A stretch of 53,978 nt of DNA from an uncultured Lachnospiraceae bacterium (GCA_910585295.1 CAJUDE010000020.1:1-53978), one strand, 5' to 3'; positions 1 through 7,275 are shown, counted from the stretch's first letter. A program made the numbers and translations. The notes: generated by a model from the letters alone, not told the origin.

Positions 1-81
1 AAAACCTTGAAAAATCAATGTTTTCGGCGATGTTTTCAGCGTCGCTAAGAGGATTTGAACCTCCGGCCTACCGCTTAGGAG
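1..81. repeat. Left copy of tRNA-Arg-derived direct repeat (att site)
   Basis: Bases 1-81 match 2535-2615 without a mismatch; position 82 is the first difference. The repeat holds the 3' half of the tRNA-Arg gene, from the anticodon loop to the acceptor end, plus about 40 bp downstream of it. This copy is not followed by the 5' half of a tRNA, so it cannot make a tRNA. It is best read as the distal attachment-site copy left by integration at the tRNA 3' end. The true left edge may lie outside the window. Confidence 0.85.
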
Positions 82-214
82 TAGAACCATTTGCTAGTAG
101 GCAGCTCCCTCTTAGTGTTATCTAATCCCTTTATTTCCTTGTTTGTCACGGATTCAGAATGTTATCTCGTACCGACCTGTGGCTGCTAGTTTTAAGGCGT
201 TTTAGATGCTCCTT

Positions 215-231
215 TTAGCAGGCGATTAGCA
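215..231. repeat. TTAGCA / ATTAGCA motif pair near the left element end
   Basis: TTAGCA at 215-220 and ATTAGCA at 225-231 match the motif repeated at the other end of the element (2409-2487). Repeated short motifs inside both ends of an integrated element are the usual layout of arm-type integrase binding sites; that role is inferred. Confidence 0.35.
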
Positions 232-335
232 AGAGACTTGCATTTATGGAAATGTTACACTTTAAAACCTTTCCCGATTGATACCTGCATTTCACAACGA
301 ATCCCAGAATAGTTTAAGCTGTTTGCATTTTTCTA

Positions 336-354
336 AGGTCGCAAATTGCGACCT
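336..354. repeat. Palindromic repeat, copy 1
   Basis: Arms AGGTCGCAA and TTGCGACCT flank one central base. The surrounding bases (a T-rich run with CTAAGG before, CTCAAAG after) also match copy 2, so the repeated unit is longer than the palindrome. It lies downstream of the ORF6N stop codon. Confidence 0.7.
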
Positions 355-388
355 CAAAGAGTTTCGCATTCCTCTTTGCCTTTTTCTA

Positions 389-407
389 AGGTCACAAATT
401 GTGACCT
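389..407. repeat. Palindromic repeat, copy 2
   Basis: Arms AGGTCACAA and TTGTGACCT flank one central base. Compared with copy 1, both arms carry one change and the changes compensate each other, so pairing is kept. It lies just downstream of the ORF6N stop codon but has no T-tract typical of a terminator on that strand. Confidence 0.7.
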
Positions 408-418
408 CAAAGAACTTC

Positions 419-1384
419 TTATTTCTCCGTTTCCAGTTCCAACCTTTGCAGGATGTCTTTGATAATGCCTGCATCTTGAATTAGATTGATTCCAAAACAC
501 TTTTTTCCTGCATCTTTCAAAGACGCTCCTATATGATAGGATGTCGTTCGGTCAAGAATCAAAAACCTGTCATGGAATACTTTGGTATATTTTATTTTCA
601 ATGTCGAGTACTGTGCATTAAAATTCTTAACATCGGCTTTCGTTCGTTTCGTCTGTTTCTGCGTATAAATTGTAACTGCAACATCAGACTTTTTCTTTGA
701 AAGCAGATTCAATGTCCCAACATCCACATATCCGTCTATCAGAGTGATTTCTTTCTTTGCTTTATGAATTAGGCTTACTATCAGACTGAACGCATCGTAA
801 ATCTGTCCGTCAAAAAATACCTTTTGACTGGATTCCTCATGTTCGGATATGTACTCAAAAACTCTCTCAAAACGCTCATCTGTTTCCGCTTGGTAATTTA
901 TCTGGCGAACCTCCATTGCATTTAACCGCTCATACAACAAAGAGGTATTTGCCATATACTTCCGCATCTCCACAAAAGTGTCCATAATCCTAATGCTTAC
1001 TCGGATAGCAACATCACTACGCAAAACAGCAGAAAGCATTGCAATTCCTTGTTCTGTAAAAACAAATGGCAGTTTCCTACGCCCGCCATATCCATTATCA
1101 TCCTCCGAACTTGAAGTCGCAATTTGCGACTTCAAGATTTCATACTCCTCTTTCGTCAGTTGGAATCGGAATCTTTCTGGAAATCTTGAGATGTTACGTT
1201 TTGCCGCTTCATTTAATCGCTTTGTTTCTACTTGATACAACATCGCTAAATCGCTGTCTATCATAACCTGCTGATTGCGGATAACATATATCATGCTTTT
1301 TATATCGGACTCTGCTGATTCAATACTTATTTCTTGGGTATCATTATTTGCCTTTGTCAGAGCTGTTTGTTCTGTATCAGCCAT
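419..1384 (-). CDS. ORF6N-domain protein with PLD-like C-terminal domain
   Basis: This 321-residue protein has an N-terminal ORF6N domain (about residues 30-125), a DNA-binding module typical of phage and mobile-element antirepressors. Family hallmarks are the VIRNQQVMIDSDLAMLYQVE segment, the FPERFRFQLT segment and FTEQGIAMLSAVLRS near 109-123. The C-terminal third contains HDRFLILD, which resembles a single degenerate phospholipase D-like motif and is known as a partner of ORF6N. Residues 84-91 (LKSQIATS) are encoded by a near-perfect DNA palindrome that also occurs outside the gene. The start has an upstream GAAAGGG. Likely role: sequence-specific regulator of the element. The target is unknown, and the palindrome 57 bp upstream of the start is a candidate operator. 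Confidence 0.85.
   Translation of the reverse strand: MADTEQTALTKANNDTQEISIESAESDIKSMIYVIRNQQVMIDSDLAMLYQVETKRLNEAAKRNISRFPERFRFQLTKEEYEILKSQIATSSSEDDNGYGGRRKLPFVFTEQGIAMLSAVLRSDVAIRVSIRIMDTFVEMRKYMANTSLLYERLNAMEVRQINYQAETDERFERVFEYISEHEESSQKVFFDGQIYDAFSLIVSLIHKAKKEITLIDGYVDVGTLNLLSKKKSDVAVTIYTQKQTKRTKADVKNFNAQYSTLKIKYTKVFHDRFLILDRTTSYHIGASLKDAGKKCFGINLIQDAGIIKDILQRLELETEK
1110..1136. repeat. Palindromic repeat, copy 3, inside the ORF6N gene
   Basis: Perfect 13-bp arms (CTTGAAGTCGCAA and TTGCGACTTCAAG) flank one base. On the minus strand it encodes LKSQIATS of the ORF6N protein. It shares the GTCGCAA core with the non-coding copies 1, 2 and 4. Confidence 0.8.
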
Positions 1385-1440
1385 ATTTATCGCCCTTTCT
1401 ATTTTGAAATGCCAGATTGAAATTTCAAAACTATGAGTAA

Positions 1441-1467
1441 CTTGAAATCACAATTTGCGACTTCAAG
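1441..1467. repeat. Palindromic repeat, copy 4, upstream of the ORF6N gene
   Basis: Same 27-bp layout as copy 3 with two changes in the left arm (CTTGAAATCACAA / TTGCGACTTCAAG). It lies 57 bp upstream of the ORF6N start codon, where an operator would be expected. Confidence 0.65.
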
Positions 1468-1598
1468 TTCTGCTTCTTTGCATAAAACTTGAAATTCTAA
1501 ATCGGAATACCAAGTTTTATGTACGCTTATTGTTTGCTTTTACAGTATATCACACATTTTTCTATGGGGATAGCTATAATCTCATCTCTCCTGTATTT

Positions 1599-2111
1599 TT
1601 AAGCAGTCAAAAAACTAATGAATATCGCTGCAATCGAAATGATAATGGTAAGTATCATAAGTCTCTGATTATTTTTCGTATAATTTATTTCAGACAATAC
1701 TTTTAGGTAGGAAAAATTATTTTCATAAATTTTCTTATATTTGGCTATATCGTTCTCATGATACTCTTTCAAGTTCTGCTTTTTTCCAAAACTATAAAAG
1801 TCCCATGCTTCATTAAACGCTGTATAAATGTCTTTTTCTTTTCTGCTTTCAACCTCCGAAACACTTTGTAGCTTTAGCTTATTAAGTAGCTTTTTAAATT
1901 CCTTATTATAAGCGATGCTTTTTCTCCCTGTCGAAAATTTTGAAAACTCTCTTTCAAATAGTTTCAATTCTCTATATCCGAAGAAACAATAAAAAAACTC
2001 ATTTCTATAGGTTGCAATATACTCACATATATTAAACTGTGGAAAACGGTTGTTTCCTGTAAGCATACAGTAATTGGGCTTGTCAAAATCGGAGCAAATA
2101 ACATAGTTCAA
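1599..2111 (-). CDS. Hypothetical tail-anchored protein in the element
   Basis: I do not recognise a family. The frame encodes 170 residues from a TTG codon. The first about 145 residues are polar and rich in Tyr, Phe and Lys. The last about 20 (LMILTIIISIAAIFISFLTA) form one hydrophobic helix, so the protein is predicted to be C-terminally anchored with its bulk in the cytoplasm. The open frame continues upstream without a stop to a TGA near 2170, but no ATG or GTG was found and no clear ribosome site precedes the TTG. The gene may therefore be a 5'-truncated remnant. Phage-defence and toxin genes often have this architecture, but nothing here proves such a role. Confidence 0.5.
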   Translation of the reverse strand: MNYVICSDFDKPNYCMLTGNNRFPQFNICEYIATYRNEFFYCFFGYRELKLFEREFSKFSTGRKSIAYNKEFKKLLNKLKLQSVSEVESRKEKDIYTAFNEAWDFYSFGKKQNLKEYHENDIAKYKKIYENNFSYLKVLSEINYTKNNQRLMILTIIISIAAIFISFLTA

Positions 2112-2131
2112 TTCTTTATTATAATAGGCTA

Positions 2132-2293
2132 TTACAATTCCTTTGAGATATGGATAACTTTGAAAATAAGTTCATCAACACAATCTGTATATCTGCCCTA
2201 CTGTATTAGCTGATTTTTCAGCTCCACAAGGCTATGTAATAAAATGCTTCGCTCATTGCTATCCACATACAAATGATTTTTCTTTTCTCTCAT
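2132..2293 (-). pseudogene. Small conjugative-element ORF interrupted by an amber codon
   Basis: An ATG at 2291-2293 follows a good ribosome site (AAGGATGG) and opens a frame starting MREKKNHLYVDSNERS. The frame meets TAG at 2198-2200 (codon 32), then continues in the same register as GRYTDCVDELIFKV to a TAA at 2132-2134. The joined 53 residues resemble a small conserved ORF often seen in clostridial integrative conjugative elements, in which Gln stands before GRYTD. A single CAG/CAA-to-TAG change explains the stop. The family assignment is from memory; the in-frame stop is seen directly. Confidence 0.5.
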
Positions 2294-2408
2294 ATATTAC
2301 CATCCTTTTTTATTTTCATTATATAAGCAGACAGCAGTATCTTCAAATGTACAGGGATTATATAACACCAGAAAAAAGCTCTTTGAACGAGTAACTTTTA
2401 CCTTTTCA

Positions 2409-2487
2409 ATTAGCAGACTTTTTATCATGATTTTTGCTACAATTAGCAGGAAAGGCATTTTGATTAGCAAAAACCGCTTCTGCTAAT
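2409..2487. repeat. ATTAGCA motif cluster near the right element end
   Basis: ATTAGCA occurs at 2409-2415, 2442-2448 and 2463-2469, and its reverse complement TGCTAAT at 2481-2487. The cluster lies 50-125 bp inside the right repeat, a common position for arm-type integrase sites. The function is inferred. Confidence 0.4.
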
Positions 2488-2530
2488 CGCACATTGCTAT
2501 GAGTTCAAATTTATTTGGAAAATGAGAAAC

Positions 2531-2562
2531 GCCGAAAACCTTGAAAAATCAATGTTTTCGGC
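2531..2562 (-). terminator. Hairpin downstream of tRNA-Arg
   Basis: GCCGAAAAC at 2531-2539 pairs with GTTTTCGGC at 2554-2562 (9-bp stem, 14-nt loop). On the minus strand it follows the tRNA and leads into a T-rich stretch, so it may end the tRNA transcript. Most of it is also part of the 81-bp repeat. Confidence 0.45.
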
Positions 2563-2615
2563 GATGTTTTCAGCGTCGCTAAGAGGATTTGAACCTCCGG
2601 CCTACCGCTTAGGAG
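2535..2615. repeat. Right copy of tRNA-Arg-derived direct repeat (att site)
   Basis: Identical to 1-81. It ends exactly at the edge of the anticodon loop (2609-2615) of the intact tRNA-Arg. Because this copy belongs to the complete tRNA gene, the element lies to its left and the tRNA function has been preserved. Confidence 0.85.
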
Positions 2616-2647
2616 GCGGTCGCTCTATCCAGCTGAGCTATAGCGAC
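2574..2647 (-). tRNA. tRNA-Arg (anticodon CCT)
   Basis: The minus strand folds into a full cloverleaf. The acceptor stem is GTCGCTA/TAGCGAC, the D-stem GCTC/GAGC, the anticodon stem ACCGC/GCGGT with loop CTCCTAA, and the T-stem GGAGG/CCTCT with loop TTCAAAT. The anticodon is CCT, reading AGG (Arg). The discriminator base is G and CCA is not encoded. Its 3' half is duplicated at 1-81, marking it as an integration target. Confidence 0.97.
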
Positions 2648-2702
2648 AATTTAAAGACCTATTATATTTTAATTGTTTTTTATAGATTTGTCAATATCTT
2701 TT

Positions 2703-3584
2703 TTACATTTGATAGTGAATTTTTCCTTGTAGCCATACAATACCTTTAAACCTCCGCCCAACTGCAGGCTCCCCAAATAAATCTTCTTCATTGATACAGA
2801 CATCAAATACAAGGTTATTGCTATTTAAGGTCAAAACGTACAGCCTTTCATCGGTCCTTCTATTTTCTATTTTGTAATAATCCAAAATTTCTCCCAAAAT
2901 AGAATAATGGTCGCTTTCAATTCCATAGGGCATAAAATAAGTATCCACAATAGAGAGGATATCTTCTGTCATAATCCTTCTAGAAATCATGGAATATGTA
3001 TCAATATCCTCCAATGTTAGGCTTTCCATTGCTTCTTCATCGCCATCCCGCGCGGCAGCCATCAAATGGTTCCTGTTATTATTATATTTTTCCCCACTTT
3101 TAATCTGATTTTCATTTTTAAAAACTGGGAGGATTATTTTCCCTTTAACAGACAATGCTGACAAAGTGGTGTTCATAACTATCCTCTTTGCATTTTTTGT
3201 CCTGCATTCCTGAAGATATTCCAAAACATTTTGTAAATGGAAAATTAGGGTGACTCCTATCCTCATTTCATCGCAAACGCCTGCATAGGCTTCCCTATCC
3301 GACCTTTTTTCTATCTCAATCCGTTCCTCTGTAGTAATCCCGCTTCCAACAAAATACGGAAAATAATATTCTATATGAAATTCATCATTCCCAACATAAA
3401 ATCCACGGACAGCAATTCCAATAAATTCCCCAAACTCTTTACTCAGTTCTGCAAATACATTTCCCTGGCTGTCTTCTGTGATAATTTTCTTATCTGGATG
3501 ATCAATAATATCTTCTATCAGCAAATCAATTTCATTCTTATTTTTTAGATTTTTAAAACCAATACTTCTCAAATAATTATGCAT
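2703..3584 (-). CDS. DUF3881 family protein
   Basis: This 293-residue protein starts MHNYLRSIGFKNLKNK, the typical opening of DUF3881, a family of unknown function restricted mainly to Lachnospiraceae and relatives. I chose the ATG at 3582-3584 because it follows GGGAGGGGAAGAC; an upstream ATG at 3611 would add nine residues but lacks such a site. No signal peptide, membrane segment or catalytic motif is visible, and the protein is probably cytosolic. It is the first gene beyond the tRNA-Arg site and is followed upstream by the HD-GYP gene on the same strand. Confidence 0.8.
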   Translation of the reverse strand: MHNYLRSIGFKNLKNKNEIDLLIEDIIDHPDKKIITEDSQGNVFAELSKEFGEFIGIAVRGFYVGNDEFHIEYYFPYFVGSGITTEERIEIEKRSDREAYAGVCDEMRIGVTLIFHLQNVLEYLQECRTKNAKRIVMNTTLSALSVKGKIILPVFKNENQIKSGEKYNNNRNHLMAAARDGDEEAMESLTLEDIDTYSMISRRIMTEDILSIVDTYFMPYGIESDHYSILGEILDYYKIENRRTDERLYVLTLNSNNLVFDVCINEEDLFGEPAVGRRFKGIVWLQGKIHYQM

Positions 3585-3656
3585 GTCTTCCCCTCCCTCC
3601 TTTTTTACCATCCTTAAGCTATTATATAATAATAATTTCTGTTTTGCAATTTGTTT

Positions 3657-4688
3657 CTATGAAATAATGCTGGTTATTTTCGGCGCTTGGTCACTGTTTA
3701 AATTTTCTGTTATTATATTATTTCTACCTGCTTCATTTGTATACAAAATAACGGGCGCCTTTGCATTTTCTGTTTGGGAAATCACAACAGCCTTCTTACC
3801 ATCTTCTGTCTTGACATATGTGCCTGCAGGATAAATGCCAATTTTCTTTTCCAGTATCTTTTCCATCCTGCTTTCGTATTTTTCCTTATCCGAAATAATT
3901 TCAAAAGCATCACAAATTGTTTTCTTCTTGCACTCCATACCAGAAACCGCACAATCAAAGGCATCACAAATTTGTATCATACGGCATTCTTTCTGACTAT
4001 TCCTCTGCCTAAGGGGATATCCGCTCCCATCCATTCGTTCATGATGGGAAAGAACCATTAATTTTGCAATCTCAGGCACCCACTCCTCTTTTTCCAAAGC
4101 TGAATACCCTAAAATTGTATGTTTTTTTAATTCATACTCTTTGGAAGGAGACAATGTTTTAAAATTGCAGTTCTGGAAATCGGCATCAATATACCGATAT
4201 CCCAAATCATGGAGTAGGCAGCCCAGAACTGCATGTTCCATCCGTTTCCTAGAAAATCCATATTCCTTCCCTAATATCATCACAAGTATTGTAATAAAAA
4301 TTGTATGCTCATACATATCAGGGGTTCTGTTCCATACATCTAATGCACGTTTTTCCTTTGTTGCCTCAAATACTTTTACCAGTTCCCTTCCCAAGTTTGC
4401 TAATTTTTTTAAACTGGTATTTTCGTGATATATATGATGGGATAATATTTCTTTCAAGTCGTTTTCAAATTCAAGGAATACTTTTTGCTCAAAGAAAAAG
4501 TTTGCCTTCTCATATTTTTCAAAAGGATCCTCAATAAATATTTTCCTTACATTTAGCGCGGCTAAGGATTCCTTATAGCTCACTTTTAAAACTGTGCCAA
4601 TCTCAAGAATAATGCTTCCATTTTCTAAGCACACAGGCTTTGCCAAAACTTCATTCCCTGTTAATTCAGATACTTTGTATTCTCTCAT
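3657..4688 (-). CDS. HD-GYP domain protein, putative cyclic-di-nucleotide phosphodiesterase
   Basis: This 343-residue protein carries the HD-GYP signature: an upstream His at about 128, the HD pair at 160-161 (LLHDLGY), His190, the SHHERMDGSGYP motif at 214-225, and CDAFD at 241-245. These residues bind the di-metal centre of c-di-GMP phosphodiesterases, so hydrolysis of c-di-GMP is the expected activity. The N-terminal about 115 residues form no recognised sensor and no membrane helix is evident. It shares direction with DUF4446 and parAB, but a gap of about 65 bp to its upstream neighbour leaves operon membership open. Confidence 0.85.
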   Translation of the reverse strand: MREYKVSELTGNEVLAKPVCLENGSIILEIGTVLKVSYKESLAALNVRKIFIEDPFEKYEKANFFFEQKVFLEFENDLKEILSHHIYHENTSLKKLANLGRELVKVFEATKEKRALDVWNRTPDMYEHTIFITILVMILGKEYGFSRKRMEHAVLGCLLHDLGYRYIDADFQNCNFKTLSPSKEYELKKHTILGYSALEKEEWVPEIAKLMVLSHHERMDGSGYPLRQRNSQKECRMIQICDAFDCAVSGMECKKKTICDAFEIISDKEKYESRMEKILEKKIGIYPAGTYVKTEDGKKAVVISQTENAKAPVILYTNEAGRNNIITENLNSDQAPKITSIIS

Positions 4689-4753
4689 TTATTGTACCCC
4701 TGATATCTTCCGCCCTATTCAAGGCAACGACTTGAATTGAGGAATTAATACCC

Positions 4754-5287
4754 CTAATCTTCTGTCGGTATAATTGACTTCTTTATCCCCATAGCAATAT
4801 CTAATGCTTCTTTTTCCTCATCCGCAAGTACAATAATGGAATTTCCACTTACTATTTCTTTGATGTAAGTATAACATCCCTCTCTGCTATGCACTGCATT
4901 TATAATAAACCCATCGTTTTTGTGGTCCAGCAATGCCAGAGAGAAACTTAATTTTCCACCCATTTCGTGAAAAGCATCGTATTTCACCATCCCAACTTTT
5001 TGGAATGTAAATTTTAAACTATTAAAGATTTTTTCAATATTTTCCCGGTTCTCACTTTCGGAAATCAGAAGCTCGTCCACCTGCTGAATTCTCTTTACTA
5101 ATGTATCTTCCAAAGATTCAGCATTTTTACCCATCATAAACGCTTCATACTTTTTCCTTAGCCTTCCTGTCTTTGCAATATTCACAATCAACAGGATAAA
5201 TAATATTAGCATTATCGCGGCCATAACTGTAAAAGTCAGTAAAAAATCATCTACTGTAAAATATAAGCCTATCAAATCTGACTTCAT
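4754..5287 (-). CDS. DUF4446 family membrane protein
   Basis: This 177-residue protein has one N-terminal membrane segment (about residues 15-38), a predicted coiled-coil stretch (about 45-90), and a C-terminal globular part. The segment MVKYDAFHEMGGKLSFSLALLD is characteristic of DUF4446, a family repeatedly found next to parB in clostridia. Its function is unknown. Here it sits about 150 bp downstream of parB on the same strand, which supports the family call and suggests a link with chromosome segregation or cell-envelope work. Confidence 0.85.
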   Translation of the reverse strand: MKSDLIGLYFTVDDFLLTFTVMAAIMLILFILLIVNIAKTGRLRKKYEAFMMGKNAESLEDTLVKRIQQVDELLISESENRENIEKIFNSLKFTFQKVGMVKYDAFHEMGGKLSFSLALLDHKNDGFIINAVHSREGCYTYIKEIVSGNSIIVLADEEKEALDIAMGIKKSIIPTED

Positions 5288-5436
5288 AAACCTTACACCT
5301 ACCCTTCAAAGTGAACTGCTTGCATATTCCTTTGAAGCACAAACACAACCCTCCAAAAAATCTGTGTTTGCAATTGTCCTTTCTTCTTTATTAAATTATC
5401 TATTGCCCAATAACAAATGTAACATATCAAATATAA

Positions 5437-6333
5437 TCAATGGATTGATTGAAATAAATCTATAATCCTTTCCAATTCATCGCTGGAATAATACTCAATT
5501 TCAATTTTCCCTTTCTTATTTCCCTTATAATGGATCGCAACTTTGGTTCCCATAATTGCCTTTAATTTTTCTTCCATATCCTCATAAAACACTGACATTT
5601 TATCATTTTGCGTTTTTGGAAGCTCTGGCTTCTGGCTTTGTATCTTCTTCACAAGCTTCTCTGTTTCCCTTACGCTTAATTTCTCATCAAATATCTGCTG
5701 TGCAAGATTATATTGCTTGTCATTATCTGGGATCGCAAGCAATGCCCTAGCATGGCCAGTAGTAAGTAAATCATCCACTACCATTTGTTGTACCCTGTCA
5801 TCTAATTTTAAAAGGCGCATAGAATTCGTGACCGCCGTTCTGGACTTTGAGACGCGTTCTGCCACTTCGTCCTGTTTTAAATGGAATTCCTCTAATAATC
5901 TTTTAAAAGCCATAGCTTCTTCAATCGGATTCAGATTCTCTCTTTGTATATTTTCAATAAGGGATATTTCCACTGTTTCCCGATCAGACAATTCTTTTAT
6001 AATTACAGGGATTTCTTTCAGCCCTGCCATTTTTGCAGCCCTCCATCTTCTTTCTCCAGCTATAATTTCAAAATAGTCTTTTTTATCCTGCACCAGCAAT
6101 GGCTGTAGAATTCCGTACTGCTTTAAGGATTCCGATAATTCCAGCAATGAGTCCTCATCAAATTTTTTTCTTGGCTGCTCCCTATTTGGTTCAACTTTTG
6201 TAATTTTTACAAAGGTAACTTCTTTATCTGGCTCCGGTTTTCTTGTCGCTTCTACGTTTTCAATGGCTCCAACCTTATTTGCGATAAGGCTATCCAAACC
6301 CTTTCCTAATCCACCTCTTTTTGCTGATGCCAT
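5437..6333 (-). CDS. parB: Chromosome-partitioning protein ParB (Spo0J-like)
   Basis: This 298-residue CTP-dependent DNA clamp loads at parS sites and spreads along the origin region. Visible features are a basic N-terminus (KRGGLGKGLDSL), the GERRWRAA nucleotide-binding motif at 93-100, ENIQREN at 127-133, a helix-turn-helix at about 154-175 (QDEVAERVSKSRTAVTN), and a C-terminal dimerisation part. Its ATG lies 2 nt after the parA stop codon, so the two are co-translated. Three perfect parS copies lie just upstream of parA. Confidence 0.97.
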   Translation of the reverse strand: MASAKRGGLGKGLDSLIANKVGAIENVEATRKPEPDKEVTFVKITKVEPNREQPRKKFDEDSLLELSESLKQYGILQPLLVQDKKDYFEIIAGERRWRAAKMAGLKEIPVIIKELSDRETVEISLIENIQRENLNPIEEAMAFKRLLEEFHLKQDEVAERVSKSRTAVTNSMRLLKLDDRVQQMVVDDLLTTGHARALLAIPDNDKQYNLAQQIFDEKLSVRETEKLVKKIQSQKPELPKTQNDKMSVFYEDMEEKLKAIMGTKVAIHYKGNKKGKIEIEYYSSDELERIIDLFQSIH

Positions 6334-6335
6334 CT

Positions 6336-7103
6336 TTACAATTCCTCTCTTTCTATAACTTCTTTCGCCAACAAGCGGTAACTTTCTGCACCAGTAGACT
6401 TTGCATCATATAAATTTATAGGCAATCCATGGCTTGGGGCTTCTGCCAACCGTATATTCCTTGGAATAATTGTTTTGTATATATTTGTGGTCAAATTACT
6501 TTTTACATTTTCCACAACTTGTAAAGATAAATTTGTTCTTGCATCATACATGGTAAATACCACACCTTCCATTTGAAGGGTCGGATTTAACCTTTTCTGC
6601 ACCAAATTAATAGTATATATTAATTGGCTCAATCCTTCCAATGCGTAATACTCGCATTGAATTGGAACTAAAATTGTATCTGCGGTAGTCATTGCATTTA
6701 CAGTCAACATGCTTAAAGAAGGAGGACAGTCAATAATAATAAAATCAAAATCTTCTTTTATGTAGTCTACTGCATTTTTTAACACATACTCTTTCTCATC
6801 AATACCTAATAACTCAATTTCTGCTCCAGAAAGGTTTACATTAGATGGCAATAGAAAAAGATTTTCAATTTCTGTCTGAACCATACTCTCCCTAATTGTA
6901 CACTCGTCCAGCATAAGTTCATAGACCGTATATTTCAATTCATCTTTTTCCACGCCAAGTCCGCTTGTTGTATTTCCTTGAGGATCCATATCAATGGTTA
7001 AGACCTTTTTACCTTCTTCCACAAGACAGGCAGATAAATTTATTGCTGTAGTTGTTTTGCCTACTCCGCCTTTCTGATTGGCTATAGCGATAATTCTTCC
7101 CAT
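6336..7103 (-). CDS. parA: Chromosome-partitioning ATPase ParA (Soj-like)
   Basis: This 255-residue ParA/MinD-type ATPase works with ParB in origin segregation and, in relatives, in control of DnaA. The deviant Walker A motif KGGVGKTTT is at 11-19, the A' motif DMDPQGN near 38-44, and the Walker B segment DFIIIDCPPSL near 110-120. I chose the ATG at 7101-7103, preceded by GGAAAGGAAAA, because the protein then begins directly with the family-typical MGRIIAIANQKGG; a start 33 nt upstream has no support. It is upstream of and coupled to parB. Confidence 0.97.
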   Translation of the reverse strand: MGRIIAIANQKGGVGKTTTAINLSACLVEEGKKVLTIDMDPQGNTTSGLGVEKDELKYTVYELMLDECTIRESMVQTEIENLFLLPSNVNLSGAEIELLGIDEKEYVLKNAVDYIKEDFDFIIIDCPPSLSMLTVNAMTTADTILVPIQCEYYALEGLSQLIYTINLVQKRLNPTLQMEGVVFTMYDARTNLSLQVVENVKSNLTTNIYKTIIPRNIRLAEAPSHGLPINLYDAKSTGAESYRLLAKEVIEREEL

Positions 7104-7182
7104 ATTTTTTTCCTTTCCTCTCCATGTTGAGTTCATTATAGCACCTTTTTTTCCCTATTACTATAGTAAATATGCAACAAAA

Positions 7183-7198
7183 TGTTTCACGTGAAACA
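7183..7198. promoter_or_regulatory. parS site 1
   Basis: A perfect copy of the 16-bp ParB-loading palindrome TGTTTCACGTGAAACA, about 80 bp upstream of parA. Confidence 0.95.
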
Positions 7199-7224
7199 TT
7201 ATTTTCTTTCAATAGAAAGTGTCA

Positions 7225-7240
7225 TGTTTCACGTGAAACA
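7225..7240. promoter_or_regulatory. parS site 2
   Basis: A second perfect TGTTTCACGTGAAACA, 42 bp (about four helical turns) from site 1. A half site, TGTTTCAC, follows at 7268-7275 after a similar interval, suggesting a decayed third member of a regularly spaced array. Confidence 0.95.
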
Positions 7241-7275
7241 TTATTTTATGTTCAAAAAACAGTGTTATGTTTCAC

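Larger units (their letters stand above)
82..418. other. Non-coding left part of the integrated element
   Basis: I see no convincing gene here. The stretch holds two TTAGCA motifs (215-231) and two palindromes (336-354 and 389-407), both downstream of the ORF6N stop codon. Short ORFs on either strand have no recognisable domain and overlap the palindromes. Confidence 0.5.
82..2534. mobile_element. Integrase-less genetic element inserted at tRNA-Arg
   Basis: This segment of about 2.45 kb lies between two direct copies of an 81-bp repeat derived from tRNA-Arg, the layout left by tyrosine-recombinase integration into a tRNA 3' end. It carries an ORF6N gene of a type common in phages, a tail-anchored protein of unknown family, and a disrupted small ORF like those of conjugative elements. 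No integrase, excisionase, relaxase or replication gene is visible, so it is probably a deletion remnant, or an element mobilised in trans. ATTAGCA motifs cluster near both ends and could be arm-type integrase sites. A larger tandem array extending left of the window is also possible. Confidence 0.7.

Noticed and set aside
1..81. Second tRNA-Arg gene at the left edge
   Set aside because: Only the 3' half from the anticodon loop is present; the 5' half is replaced by unrelated sequence, so no cloverleaf can form.
336..407. CRISPR array or tandem terminators
   Set aside because: There are only two copies with unlike spacing, each palindrome lacks a T-tract on the coding strand, and the other copies lie inside and upstream of the ORF6N gene.
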